From NCBI GenBank assembly GCA_900767695.1, contig CAAGAC010000052.1:1-46775 (forward strand): a stretch of 46,775 bases of DNA, written 5' to 3'. This DNA comes from an uncultured Succinivibrio sp. Lineage in GTDB: Bacteria > Pseudomonadota > Gammaproteobacteria > Enterobacterales > Succinivibrionaceae. The notes below the pieces were generated by a model, which saw nothing but the letters and a program-made list of their open reading frames with translations, had not been told where the DNA came from and made no database searches. The position numbers and the translations under genes are program-made. Positions 1 through 8,401 of the stretch are shown piece after piece (position 1 is the stretch's first letter; each line of letters opens with the position of its first letter).

Positions 1-36
1 GCAGGCCTCGTTGTAGCCAAGAGTGAAAGCGCTCAT
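1..36 (-). CDS. Start of an unidentified gene, cut by the window edge
   Basis: Twelve codons run off the left edge, reading M-S-A-F-T-L-G-Y-N-E-A-C. The start is supported by a strong GGAGG ribosome binding site eight bases upstream. It lies 28 bases after the stop of the DeoR-type regulator on the same strand, so the two are probably co-transcribed and it may belong to the same catabolic locus. The fragment is too short to assign a family. Confidence 0.6.
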   Translation of the reverse strand, partial: MSAFTLGYNEAC

Positions 37-64
37 TGCTTCTGCCTCCATGCAACTGCGGGTC

Positions 65-841
65 TTAGGAAGCCTCCCCGGCAGGCGGGGCGACCTCGAC
101 CTTGACCAGGTGCCTGGCAAAAAGCTTCATGAAGTCGTCAGAAGGCTGCTCGTCGGTCACGACCATGTCGATGCTGTCGAGGTTGGCGTAGGTGAATGGA
201 GCCGCGCGGTCGAACTTCAGGTGATCGGCAAGCAGGATCGCCGTGGAGGCGGTCTGCACAGCCGTGCGCTTGACCAGCGCCTCGAGCGCGGTCGAGTGAG
301 TCACCAGCCCGCTGGTGGTAAGCCCCGAAGTTCCCATGAAGGCCTTGCCGATGTTGTACTCCTTCAGGATCTCCGATACCCGATCGCCGACAAACGAGCT
401 GGTCTTGGGGTTGTAGACGCCTGAGAGGGTGATGAGCTGCACGGTCTCGGACGATGCCAGCGCGGTGATGGCAAGGAGGTTGTTGGTGACCACCGTGAGG
501 CTGTCGATCCCGGCGATGAACTTTGACATCTCGCCTGCGGTCGATCCCGAGTCAAGGAAGATCACGTCGCCCTCGCGCACGAGCCCTGCCGCTAATTTCG
601 CAAGCCGCGACTTGCCCGAGATGTTGATGCGCATGCGGGAGGAGAGCGGCGTCAGCTCCTTGCGCTTCCTGATCCTCACTCCGCCGTAAAAGCGGTCGAT
701 GTCCCCGTTGTCCTCCAGGAACTTGAGGTCGCGCCTCAAGGTGCTCATCGAGATCTTGAAGCGCCCGGAGAGATCCTCGAGCGTGGCCTCGCCCGCCTCC
801 TTGATGAATGAAAGCAGCGCGTTTACGCGATCAGTCTTCAT
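65..841 (-). CDS. DeoR-family transcriptional regulator
   Basis: This 258-residue protein has an N-terminal winged helix (about residues 20-50, including STLRRDLKFLE) and a DeoR C-terminal sensor domain with the D-S-G-S-T phosphosugar-binding loop near residues 97-101. The family usually represses sugar catabolic operons and is released by a phosphorylated intermediate. I chose the ATG at 841 because AGGA sits just upstream; an in-frame start at 862 has no ribosome binding site. It is divergent from the aldolase-TRAP-kinase operon, which is its likely target, and a partial gene follows closely on the same strand. The effector is unknown, but a phosphorylated product of the kinase at 4694 is the natural candidate. 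Confidence 0.9.
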   Translation of the reverse strand: MKTDRVNALLSFIKEAGEATLEDLSGRFKISMSTLRRDLKFLEDNGDIDRFYGGVRIRKRKELTPLSSRMRINISGKSRLAKLAAGLVREGDVIFLDSGSTAGEMSKFIAGIDSLTVVTNNLLAITALASSETVQLITLSGVYNPKTSSFVGDRVSEILKEYNIGKAFMGTSGLTTSGLVTHSTALEALVKRTAVQTASTAILLADHLKFDRAAPFTYANLDSIDMVVTDEQPSDDFMKLFARHLVKVEVAPPAGEAS

Positions 842-1033
842 GATTCCTGCAAAATCCCGCATTCACATAATTGGAATTGACCAAAATCCGCCAATAAGTT
901 TGACAATATTTAACCATAAAAATGGCGTATTCGCTCAATTTAATTCAATAGTGTGTCATTGATTCCATTTTTGCTTCCATCTCCTGCCTAACCTCTTCAA
1001 CAGTTGCGAAGAAGAACAAGGAGATCCTTAAGA
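842..1033. promoter_or_regulatory. Divergent control region between deoR-type gene and aldolase operon
   Basis: This is an AT-rich gap between divergent genes. A consensus -35 hexamer TTGACA lies at 900-905 on the plus strand, with GCGTAT or nearby hexamers as poor -10 candidates. An inverted repeat TCAAT-N8-ATTGA spans 945-962 and could be an operator. The aldolase ribosome binding site AAGGAG is at 1018-1023. Operator and promoter assignments are inference. Confidence 0.35.
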
Positions 1034-1840
1034 ATGCTGTTAGGGAAAAAGATCAGGCTGAACAGGCTGCTGTCTGACAAGAGCGGCAGGTACCTGGGAG
1101 TCACCGTTGACCATGCCATGGCGCGCGGCGTCCTCAAGGGACTTGAGGACATCCGCGCCCTGATTGGAAAGATAGTCGTAGGCAGGCCTGACGAGGTGAC
1201 CATGCACAAGGGCATTGCCGACGCCTGCTTCGACGACTACGCGGGAAAGGTGCCGCTGGTGCTCAAGGTCACCACCTTCGGGCCGACTCATCCAAAGCAG
1301 GACGTGCAGGTGACCGGGGTCGAGGACGCCATGAGCTACGGCGCCGACGCCGTCTCGGCAGGCTGCATCGTGCTCGGCAAGGAGCAGCCAGGGCAGATCG
1401 CCCAGCTTGGGCGCATCACCGACGAGGCGCACCGCCTTGGCCTTCCGGTGGTCGCGCACATCTACCCCCGCGGGCTTGAGGATCGCGCGGAGTGGCACAA
1501 GGTCGAGAACGTCATGTACGCCGCGCGACTTGGCGCGGAGCTGGGGGTGGACATCATCAAGACCACCTACACCGGCGATCCCGACTCGTTCGCCCGCGTG
1601 GTCGCCTGCGCTCCGGTGCGCGTGGCCGTCGCCGGAGGCGACGCCTCGACCATCGAGGACGTGTTCTCGACTGCCTGGGGCGTCATCGCCGCAGGCGGCG
1701 CCGGGATCACTTTCGGGCGCAGCGTGTTCCAGGCCGAGGATCCGACCGCTTTCATAAAGACTCTGGCGCAGATAGTCCACAACGGCATGTCCGTGAAGGA
1801 CGCGCTCGCGTACTACACCGATTCAATCAATAGCAAGTGA
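1034..1840 (+). CDS. Class I aldolase, DhnA/LacD/FbaB-like
   Basis: A 268-residue TIM-barrel aldolase of the DhnA type. The expected Schiff-base lysine is K176 in DIIKTTYTGD, with D26-H27 in VTVDHA near the start, Y144 in HIYPRG, and the C-terminal phosphate-binding segments VAVAGGD and GRSVFQ. Family members cleave or form ketose phosphates through an imine. The ATG at 1034 is preceded by AAGGAG; upstream in-frame codons back to 1004 are unlikely to be translated. It is the first gene of an operon with a TRAP transporter and a PfkB kinase, so it probably cleaves the phosphorylated imported substrate. Some IolC kinases are fused to a related aldolase-like domain, which fits a kinase-aldolase partnership. 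The exact substrate cannot be read from sequence. Confidence 0.85.
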   Translation: MLLGKKIRLNRLLSDKSGRYLGVTVDHAMARGVLKGLEDIRALIGKIVVGRPDEVTMHKGIADACFDDYAGKVPLVLKVTTFGPTHPKQDVQVTGVEDAMSYGADAVSAGCIVLGKEQPGQIAQLGRITDEAHRLGLPVVAHIYPRGLEDRAEWHKVENVMYAARLGAELGVDIIKTTYTGDPDSFARVVACAPVRVAVAGGDASTIEDVFSTAWGVIAAGGAGITFGRSVFQAEDPTAFIKTLAQIVHNGMSVKDALAYYTDSINSK

Positions 1841-1850
1841 GGAGACAAAC

Positions 1851-2870
1851 ATGGCCAACCATAGCTTTATAAAGACCGCGCTCAGCGCCCTGGCGCTCGG
1901 ATGCCTAGCCTTTGGCGCCCCTCAGGCGGCGCAGGCACAGGAGCCTGAGTTCACCCTGACCTTCGCGCACTCCGCCGAGGTCGAGCACCCGTGGCAGAAG
2001 GCCGCGCAGCGCTTCATCAAGGATGTGGAGGACAAGTCCGCGGGCAGGATCAAGTTCTCGTCGCTGTTCACGGCCGGCGAGGTCGGCTCCGAGCGCGAGA
2101 TGGCCGAGGGCCTGCAGCAGGGCACGCTCGACGTGATCCTCATCGCCACCATGGGCATGTCGTCCTTCGATCAGAACCTGATGCTCTTCGACTTCCCGTA
2201 CCTGTTCCCGGACTTTGAGACCGCCTACAAGGCGCTCGACGGCGAGAGCGGGGCGCTCATGGCCAAGTCGCTTGAGAAGAAGGGCTTCCACGTGCTCGCC
2301 TATCTTGAGAACGACTACCGCGGCTTCTCCAACAGCAAGCGCCCGATCCACCATCCTTCGGATCTGGCGGGACTCAAGCTGCGCGTCCCGGCCTCGCCGG
2401 TGCTCGTAGAGTGGATGAAGTCGGTCAAGGCCGATCCGACCGTCATGCCGTACAACGAGGTGTACTCGGCGATCCAGACGGGCGTGGTCGACGGCCAGGA
2501 CAACGGCATCCTGCTTTCCTACACCCACAAGATCTTCGAGGTGAACAAGTACTACAGCCTCACCAACCACATCTACTGCCCCTCGCCGATCATGATCTCC
2601 GAGAAGATCTGGCAGAAGATGCCTGCTGATCTGCAGAAGGTGATGACGGATGCCGCCGCCGACGCGCGCGACTACCAGAGGAAGCTCAACGTCGAGTACC
2701 GCGCCAAGTACCGCGCCGAGGCCGAGAAGTCCGGCATCAGGATCAACGACCTCTCCGGCAGCGAGCTCAAGGAGTTCGTGGACAGCGCAAGGAAGGTGTG
2801 GCCGAAGTTCGCCTCCAAGATCGATCCCGAGATCTACAAGGCGACCATGAAGGCCGTGGGCATGGAGTAA
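1851..2870 (+). CDS. dctP: TRAP transporter substrate-binding protein DctP
   Basis: A 339-residue periplasmic binding protein. A cleavable signal peptide runs to about residue 29 (AQA before QE). R178 in LKLRVP is in the position of the arginine that binds substrate carboxylate in this family, and NEVYSAIQTGVVDGQDN is the usual signature segment. AGGAGA precedes the ATG, ten bases after the aldolase stop. It delivers ligand to the DctQ-DctM permease encoded next. The conserved arginine implies an acid ligand, probably a sugar acid given the kinase and aldolase neighbours; that last step is inference. Confidence 0.93.
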   Translation: MANHSFIKTALSALALGCLAFGAPQAAQAQEPEFTLTFAHSAEVEHPWQKAAQRFIKDVEDKSAGRIKFSSLFTAGEVGSEREMAEGLQQGTLDVILIATMGMSSFDQNLMLFDFPYLFPDFETAYKALDGESGALMAKSLEKKGFHVLAYLENDYRGFSNSKRPIHHPSDLAGLKLRVPASPVLVEWMKSVKADPTVMPYNEVYSAIQTGVVDGQDNGILLSYTHKIFEVNKYYSLTNHIYCPSPIMISEKIWQKMPADLQKVMTDAAADARDYQRKLNVEYRAKYRAEAEKSGIRINDLSGSELKEFVDSARKVWPKFASKIDPEIYKATMKAVGME

Positions 2871-2879
2871 GGCCCGCAA

Positions 2880-2913
2880 GCCTGCCGGGGCGCGGCCCCG
2901 GCGGGCTTTCTTT
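2880..2913 (+). terminator. Hairpin with T-rich tail between dctP and dctQ
   Basis: A 12-bp GC-rich stem (2880-2891 with 2895-2906, one G-T pair) with loop GCG is followed by TTTCTTT. It sits inside the operon, between dctP and dctQ. It may act as a partial terminator or 3' stabiliser that gives more binding protein than permease, a common arrangement for binding-protein operons. Confidence 0.55.
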
Positions 2914-2929
2914 GAACACAGGAGGGAAA

Positions 2930-3415
2930 ATGCAATTTCTCACAAGGCTCGACGCGAGGCTGTCGTCGCTCGAGATGGTCGCCTCCGGAGTGCTGCTGCT
3001 CGTGATGTCGGCCATTGCGTTCATGCAGGTCATCACCAGGTACTGCTTCTTCTACTCCCTGGTGTGGAGCGAGGAGATCACCCGCTACTGCATGATCTGG
3101 ATGACCTTCATAGGCGCGGCCTATGCGGTGTCCAGGCAGGAGCACATCAACATCGACCTGCTGTCTGGGTTCTTCAGGAAGCACGGGATCCGCATAAGGC
3201 TGATCCTCAACGCGCTGATGCTTGTATTCCTCATCGCCTGCGCGGCCTACGGCCTGGGACTCACGGTCTCGACCTTCGAGGCCAACCAGCGCACGCCCGC
3301 CATCGGCTTTCCCATGTTCATCGTCTACGCGCTCGTAGTCGCGGCGCTGATCCTGGCGGCGTTCCACGCCCTCGTAAGAATCATCTGCGCTCTTGGCGCC
3401 GGGGAGGACAAATGA
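2930..3415 (+). CDS. dctQ: TRAP transporter small permease DctQ
   Basis: A 161-residue protein with four predicted membrane segments and the family motif region around WSEEITRYCMIW and QEHINIDLL. The ATG at 2930 follows GGAGGG; longer in-frame readings begin inside dctP and are not real. It forms the membrane complex with DctM. Its stop overlaps the dctM start by four bases (ATGA), which indicates translational coupling. Confidence 0.92.
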   Translation: MQFLTRLDARLSSLEMVASGVLLLVMSAIAFMQVITRYCFFYSLVWSEEITRYCMIWMTFIGAAYAVSRQEHINIDLLSGFFRKHGIRIRLILNALMLVFLIACAAYGLGLTVSTFEANQRTPAIGFPMFIVYALVVAALILAAFHALVRIICALGAGEDK

Positions 3416-4689
3416 TCCTGCTTGCCGCATTCCTCATCCTGATCCTCGTCGGCCTTCCAGTGGCCTTCGCCTTCGGCATCGCCGGGATCGCATACGTGCT
3501 GGCGTGGACAAGGTTCCCGGGGAACCTCGTCACGTCGGTCTCGTTCTCGCAGCTTGACTCGTTCGCGCTGATGGCCGTGCCTTTCTTCATCTTCGCCGGC
3601 GACATCATGCGCTACGGCGGCGTGTCGTCGAGGCTTGTGAAGTTCACCAAGTCGCTGTTCAAGACCTCGACCTCTGCCGTGGGCACCATCACCATTGTCG
3701 CAAGCGCCTTCTTCGGCGCGATCTCGGGCGCCGCAGTGGCGACCGTGGCCGCCATCGGCGGGATCATGCTCCCAGAGATGAAGAAAAGCGGCTACAAGCC
3801 CGAGTACGCCGCGGCGCTCTCGTCGGCCGCAGGCTACCTCGGCATCCTGATCCCGCCCTCGATCCCCATGGTCGTCTACGGCGTGACCGCCAACGCCTCG
3901 ATCGGCAACCTGTTCATCGCAGGCATCATCCCGGGCATCCTCGCCATGACGGCCATGATCCTGGTCAACCGCCGCATGCACCGCAGGTACCTCGATGCCG
4001 AGATGGCGCGCAGGAGCATCAGCGAGAGCGGCAAGGTCTCGCTTTGGCGCTCGTTCCTGGAGGCGCTGCCGGGACTGCTGATGCCGGTCATTATCCTGGG
4101 CGGCATCTACGGGGGCATCTTCACGGCAACCGAGGCTGCGGCAGCGGCCATCGTCTACGGCCTTGCAGTAGGCATCCTCGTCTACCGCGAGATCAGGATT
4201 AGAGACATCCTCAAGATCGCCGCGGAGTCGGCCATCACCTCGGCGAAGATCCTCTTCATCATCGCGATGGCCGGCTTCTTCGGCAGGGTGATGACGCTCA
4301 TCCACCTGCCGCACGAGATCTCCGCGGCGGTGCTCGGCCTCACCACCAACAAGGAGGCGCTGCTCTTCATGATCATGCTGCTCTTCCTCGTGCTGGGCAT
4401 GGTCATGGAGACTTCATGCGCCATCCTGATCGTCACCCCGATCCTGCTGCCGATCGCCGTGGCCGCAGGCATCAACCCGATCCACCTCGGCATCATCATG
4501 GTCTTCGATCTGGCCATAGGCGTGATCACGCCGCCGATGGCGGTGAACCTCTTCGTGGGATCGCAGATCTCGGGAGTTCCGGTCGCCAGGATGATCAAGC
4601 CGATCATGCCGTTCGTGCTCGTCTCGATGCTGCTGCTCCTGGCGGTGGTCTACATCCCTAAGCTCAGCCTGTTCTTCATAGGAGGCTAA
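3412..4689 (+). CDS. dctM: TRAP transporter large permease DctM
   Basis: A 425-residue integral membrane protein with about a dozen hydrophobic segments. It carries the DctM hallmarks PFFIFAGDIM near the N-terminus, GAISGAAVATVAAIGGIMLPEM, and a PPSIPMVVYG loop. It is the sodium-coupled channel subunit of the TRAP system. The start overlaps the dctQ stop as ATGA. The length is normal for the family, and the kinase gene follows four bases after the stop, so it is in the same operon. Confidence 0.95.
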   Translation: MILLAAFLILILVGLPVAFAFGIAGIAYVLAWTRFPGNLVTSVSFSQLDSFALMAVPFFIFAGDIMRYGGVSSRLVKFTKSLFKTSTSAVGTITIVASAFFGAISGAAVATVAAIGGIMLPEMKKSGYKPEYAAALSSAAGYLGILIPPSIPMVVYGVTANASIGNLFIAGIIPGILAMTAMILVNRRMHRRYLDAEMARRSISESGKVSLWRSFLEALPGLLMPVIILGGIYGGIFTATEAAAAAIVYGLAVGILVYREIRIRDILKIAAESAITSAKILFIIAMAGFFGRVMTLIHLPHEISAAVLGLTTNKEALLFMIMLLFLVLGMVMETSCAILIVTPILLPIAVAAGINPIHLGIIMVFDLAIGVITPPMAVNLFVGSQISGVPVARMIKPIMPFVLVSMLLLLAVVYIPKLSLFFIGG

Positions 4690-4693
4690 CATC

Positions 4694-5690
4694 ATGAAGT
4701 TCGAGAACGGCCGCAGGTTCGACGTGATCGCGATGGGAAGGTCCACCTGCGACATGTACTCGGAGCAGACCTGCCTGCTCAAGGACTCGCGCACCTTCGC
4801 GCGCTATCTGGGCGGCTCGCCGGCCAACACCGCCGCGGCCATGTCGAAGCTAGGGCCTCAGGACCGCGTTCCTGGGCTGCGTGTCCGACGACGGCATGGG
4901 GCAGTTCGTGCGCGGAGCGCTCGAGCGCCTCGGCATCGACACCAGCCACCTCAGGACCGATCATGAGGGGCATCCGACCGCAATCACCATCGGCGAGATC
5001 TCAGGCGGGGGCAGGTGCTCGTCGATCTTCTATCGCAGCGGATGCGCCGATCTCTTCATGAGGCCCGAGGATGCTGACCCGGACTTCATCGCCTCGGCGT
5101 CGGCGCTGCTGGTGTCGGAAACCTCGCTTTCCCACGATCCGGCGCGCGCGGCGGTCTTCGCCGCGCAGGAGCGCGCCAGGGCGGCGGGAACCAGGGTGAT
5201 CTTCGACCCTGATTTCCGCGAGGGAACCTGGGACAGCAGGGAGGAGGCCTGCGTGTATCTTGCGCAGGCAGCCTCGATGGCAGATGTAGTCATCGGCACC
5301 GAGGACGAGTTCGCGATCTTCGCCAGGGCCCTGCTGCCGCGCCGGAGCTTTGATGGCGCGGAGTGCGCCGCCGAGCTGCTGCGCCGCGGCGCGGGCATCG
5401 TGGTGGTCAAGCGCGGCACCGACGGATCGACAGCCTACGGGGAGGGCGGGGCAGTGCCGGCTCCGGCCTTTCACCAGGACAAGGTCACCAAGACCTTCGG
5501 CGCCGGCGATTCATTTGCCGCAGGATTCATCCGCGCGCTCATCAGGGGCGCTGACCTGAGGCGCGCGCAGACAGAGGGCGCGGCCGCGGCGGCGGTCACC
5601 ATCTCGGGAAGATCGTGCTCGGACGCCGCGCCCGACCTCAGGACGCTTGAGACCTTCCTGCAAAGCCGCGGCCAGGAGCTTTTCAGGTAG
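4694..5690 (+). pseudogene. PfkB-family sugar kinase (IolC-like), one-base frameshift
   Basis: Two overlapping frames together encode one ribokinase-family protein. The first (from the ATG at 4694, preceded by AGGAGG) gives the N-terminus with YLGGSPANTAAAMSKLG. The second continues as LRTAFLGCVSDDGMGQFV to the catalytic GAGDSFAAGF motif and the stop at 5690. Removing one G from the GGG run at 4853-4855 joins them into about 331 residues, the normal length. The YLGGSPANTA and FYRSGCADLF segments resemble 5-dehydro-2-deoxygluconokinase (IolC). The rest of the gene shows no decay, so the defect is recent or is a sequencing error. As read, the product would be truncated before the active site. 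Family assignment is solid; the substrate is inferred. Confidence 0.85.
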
Positions 5691-5716
5691 CAAGAAGGGA
5701 CAGGGAGAAAAAAAAT

Positions 5717-5745
5717 CCATCGGCGGGGCCCGGCCCAGCCGATGG
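5717..5745. terminator. Inverted repeat after the kinase gene
   Basis: An 8-bp stem CCATCGGC pairs with GCCGATGG around a GC-rich loop, preceded on the plus strand by a run of A. On the minus strand it would read as a hairpin followed by T8, but no minus-strand gene ends here. It probably marks the 3' end of the catabolic operon. Confidence 0.4.
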
Positions 5746-5818
5746 CGTGTGAATCGGCTTTGCAGCGCTTTTGACCATGCTTTGCGGAACGCTTTTTTCA
5801 GATTTTTTTAAAAATTTC

Positions 5819-5846
5819 TTTACAAGGCCGGAAAAGTCTGTAAAAT
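5819..5846 (+). promoter_or_regulatory. Promoter of tRNA-Leu
   Basis: TTTACA at 5819-5824 and TAAAAT at 5841-5846 with a 16-bp spacer lie just upstream of the tRNA. A GC-rich discriminator (AAGCCCC) follows the -10, as is typical of stringently controlled stable-RNA promoters. Confidence 0.7.
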
Positions 5847-5865
5847 AAGCCCCGTTAAATGAGTT

Positions 5866-5950
5866 GCCCAGGTGGTGAAATTGGTAGACACGCTACTTTG
5901 AGGGGGTAGTCCGTAACTGGGTATGAGTTCAAGTCTCATCCTGGGCACCA
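5866..5950 (+). tRNA. tRNA-Leu(GAG)
   Basis: The acceptor stem GCCCAGG pairs with CCTGGGC and the ACCA tail is encoded. The anticodon stem CTACT/GGTAG encloses TTGAGGG, giving anticodon GAG for CUC/CUU leucine codons. A long variable arm is present, as expected for a class II leucine tRNA of 85 bases. Confidence 0.97.
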
Positions 5951-5998
5951 TTTAAATCCAATCCAAAATCCAGTTCATGGAACTGCAAGAAAAATGAG

Positions 5999-6031
5999 CC
6001 GTCTGCGTCGATGAGGCAGGACGGTTTTTTT
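5999..6031 (+). terminator. Intrinsic terminator after tRNA-Leu
   Basis: CCGTC-TGC pairs with GCA-G-GACGG (one bulged G), followed by seven T residues. It lies 49 bases after the tRNA end and 27 bases before prfC. A smaller stem CAGTTC/GAACTG lies between, at 5971-5985. Confidence 0.8.
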
Positions 6032-6057
6032 GTATCCGCAATATTCAAAAGACCATC

Positions 6058-7647
6058 ATGGCAGATCCAAAAGCATCCAGTGAAATCAAAAGGCGCAGGA
6101 CCTTCGCGATCATCTCCCACCCTGACGCCGGCAAGACCACCATCACCGAGAAGGTGCTGCTCTTCGGCTCGGTGATCCAGCGCGCAGGCGAGGTCAAGGG
6201 CCGCGGCAGCACCGGCGCCTTCGCCAAGTCGGACTGGATGGACATGGAGAAGGAGCGCGGGATCTCGGTCTCGACCTCGGTGATGCAGTTCCCCTACAAC
6301 GGCTGCGTCATCAACCTCCTCGACACCCCGGGCCACGAGGACTTCTCCGAGGACACCTACCGCGTGCTCACCGCCGTGGACTCCTGCCTGATGGTCATCG
6401 ATGCGGCCAAGGGCGTCGAGGAGCGCACGCGCAAGCTCATGCAGGTCACGAGGCTGCGCGACACCCCGATCATCACCTTCATGAACAAGCTCGATCGCGA
6501 GACCCGCGATCCACTCGACCTCTTCGACGAGGTCGAGCGCGAACTCAAGATCCAGTGCGCGCCGATCACCTGGCCGGTTGGATCGGGCAAGGGCTTCAAG
6601 GGCGTCTACCACCTGCTCAAGGACGAACTCTACCTCTACCACTCGGGCGAGGGCTACCACATCCAGAAGGAGCGCGTCATCAAGGGCCTGGACTCACCCG
6701 AGATAGACGCGGCCATCGGCGAGGGCGACGCGCGGATCCTGCGCGATAACGTCGAGCTCGTGCGCGGCGGGTCCGCCGCGTTCGACCGCGACCTCTACCT
6801 CAAGGGCAAGCTCACCCCGGTGTTCTTCGGAACGGCGCTTGGCAACTTCGGCGTCGACCTCATGCTCGACGGCCTCACCCAGTGGGCGCCGTCCCCGCTT
6901 GACCGCATGGCAGACACCAGGCTCGTGAAGGCCGATGAGGACAAGCTCACTGGCTTCATCTTCAAGATCCAGGCGAACATGGATCCGCGCCACCACGACC
7001 GCATCGCCTTCATGCGCATCGTCTCTGGCGCCTACCGCCGCGGCATGAAGCTCTTCAATGTAAGGCTCAAGCGCGCCACCCCTGTCTCCGACGCCGTGAC
7101 CTTCATGGCGGGCGAGCGCTCCCAGGCCCAGTTCGACGTCGCAGGCGACATCATCGGCCTCCACAACCACGGCACGATGAGGATCGGCGACACCTTCACC
7201 GAGGGCGAGGAGCTGCGCTTCTCGGGGATCCCGAACTTCGCGCCCGAGCTCTTCAGGAGGATAAGGCTTCGCGATCCGTTAAAGGAGAAGCAGCTTCTAA
7301 AGGGCCTGCTCCAGCTTTCCGAGGAGGGCGCGGTGCAGGTCTTCAGGCCGGTCATCAACAACGATCTCATCGTCGGCGCGGTCGGCACGCTGCAGTTCGA
7401 CGTCGTGGTCTCAAGGCTCAAGCACGAGTACAACGTCGACGCCATCTACGAGGAGGTGCCGGTCACCACCGCGCGCTGGGTCACGGGCGACGCCGCAGCC
7501 ATCCGCGAGCTCGAGGACCGCGTGCCGCAGAGCCTCGCCCGTGACGGCGCGGACAACCTCACCTACCTCGCAAGCTCGGGCGTGAACCTCCATCTTGCGA
7601 TGGAGCGCTATCCCAAGGTCACCTTCAGCGCAACCCGCGAGCACTGA
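6058..7647 (+). CDS. prfC: Peptide chain release factor 3 (GTPase)
   Basis: A 529-residue translational GTPase matching the length of RF3. The G1 loop is HPDAGKTT (residues 21-28), G3 is DTPGH (89-93) and G4 is NKLD (143-146). The C-terminal domains include VFRPVINNDLIVGAVGTLQFDVV. RF3 recycles RF1 and RF2 from the ribosome after peptide release. There is no clear ribosome binding site before the ATG. It heads a tightly packed run with a TatD hydrolase, serB and radA. Confidence 0.97.
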   Translation: MADPKASSEIKRRRTFAIISHPDAGKTTITEKVLLFGSVIQRAGEVKGRGSTGAFAKSDWMDMEKERGISVSTSVMQFPYNGCVINLLDTPGHEDFSEDTYRVLTAVDSCLMVIDAAKGVEERTRKLMQVTRLRDTPIITFMNKLDRETRDPLDLFDEVERELKIQCAPITWPVGSGKGFKGVYHLLKDELYLYHSGEGYHIQKERVIKGLDSPEIDAAIGEGDARILRDNVELVRGGSAAFDRDLYLKGKLTPVFFGTALGNFGVDLMLDGLTQWAPSPLDRMADTRLVKADEDKLTGFIFKIQANMDPRHHDRIAFMRIVSGAYRRGMKLFNVRLKRATPVSDAVTFMAGERSQAQFDVAGDIIGLHNHGTMRIGDTFTEGEELRFSGIPNFAPELFRRIRLRDPLKEKQLLKGLLQLSEEGAVQVFRPVINNDLIVGAVGTLQFDVVVSRLKHEYNVDAIYEEVPVTTARWVTGDAAAIRELEDRVPQSLARDGADNLTYLASSGVNLHLAMERYPKVTFSATREH

Positions 7648-7654
7648 AGCCAAG

Positions 7655-8401
7655 ATGCACTTTGACTGCCACGTCCATGCGATGATGTTCCCCGATCCGG
7701 CAGCGCTTTTAAGGAAGGCTGCCGCATCGGGGATCTGCATGGTGGTCCCCTCGTGCACTGTGGACGAGTCGGAGCGCGCGCTTGCGCTTAAGAAATCAGC
7801 AAGCCTCCCCAGCTTCCACCCCATGTGCGGGATCCATCCCTGGCACGCCAGGATGGATCTCTTCGAGGAGGAGAGGTTTGCGAGGATGGCCGATCTCGGC
7901 ATCGAGGGCATGGGCGAGATAGGCCTTGACCAGGATCAAAGCCCGATCCCGATTGCGGCGCAGGAGCGCCTGCTTGAGAGGGAAATAGAGTTTGCCTGCC
8001 AGAGGGATCTCCCCCTGAGCCTGCACGTGCGCAAGGCCCACGGCAGCCTCATCAGGATCCTAAAGCGCTTCAAGGGCCGCCTGCCCGGAGGGGTGGTGCA
8101 CAACTTCACCTTCTCAAGGGAGGTGGCGCGCGAGTATCTCGCCCTGGGCCTCAGGCTCTCGGTGGGCGCCCACATCCTCAGGGGCGCGCGCAGGCTCGTC
8201 GAGTCGCTGAGTCTGGCAGGACCTGAGAACGTGGTGCTTGAGACCGACGCCGACTACGAGCACAGCGGGGAGTACGACTTCACCCAGCTCCTGCGCCAGG
8301 AGGAGGCGTTTGCCTCGATCTTCAATCTGACGCTTTCAAGCGCGGAGCAGATCCTTGAGAATAGCGCCCGCGAGATCTTCAAGAACGGAGGTGGCCAATG
8401 A
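7655..8401 (+). CDS. TatD-family metal-dependent hydrolase (YjjV-like)
   Basis: A 248-residue protein. Metal ligands expected for TatD nucleases are visible: H6 and H8 in CHVH, E88 in GEIGLD, H124 in LHVRKAHG, H149 in VVHNF and D198 in LETDAD. Family members are nucleases or phosphoesterases. In E. coli the paralogue YjjV is encoded near prfC, which supports a YjjV-type assignment. I chose the ATG at 7655, eight bases after the prfC stop, because MHFDCHVH begins the conserved domain. The 3' end overlaps serB by four bases. Confidence 0.88.
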   Translation: MHFDCHVHAMMFPDPAALLRKAAASGICMVVPSCTVDESERALALKKSASLPSFHPMCGIHPWHARMDLFEEERFARMADLGIEGMGEIGLDQDQSPIPIAAQERLLEREIEFACQRDLPLSLHVRKAHGSLIRILKRFKGRLPGGVVHNFTFSREVAREYLALGLRLSVGAHILRGARRLVESLSLAGPENVVLETDADYEHSGEYDFTQLLRQEEAFASIFNLTLSSAEQILENSAREIFKNGGGQ

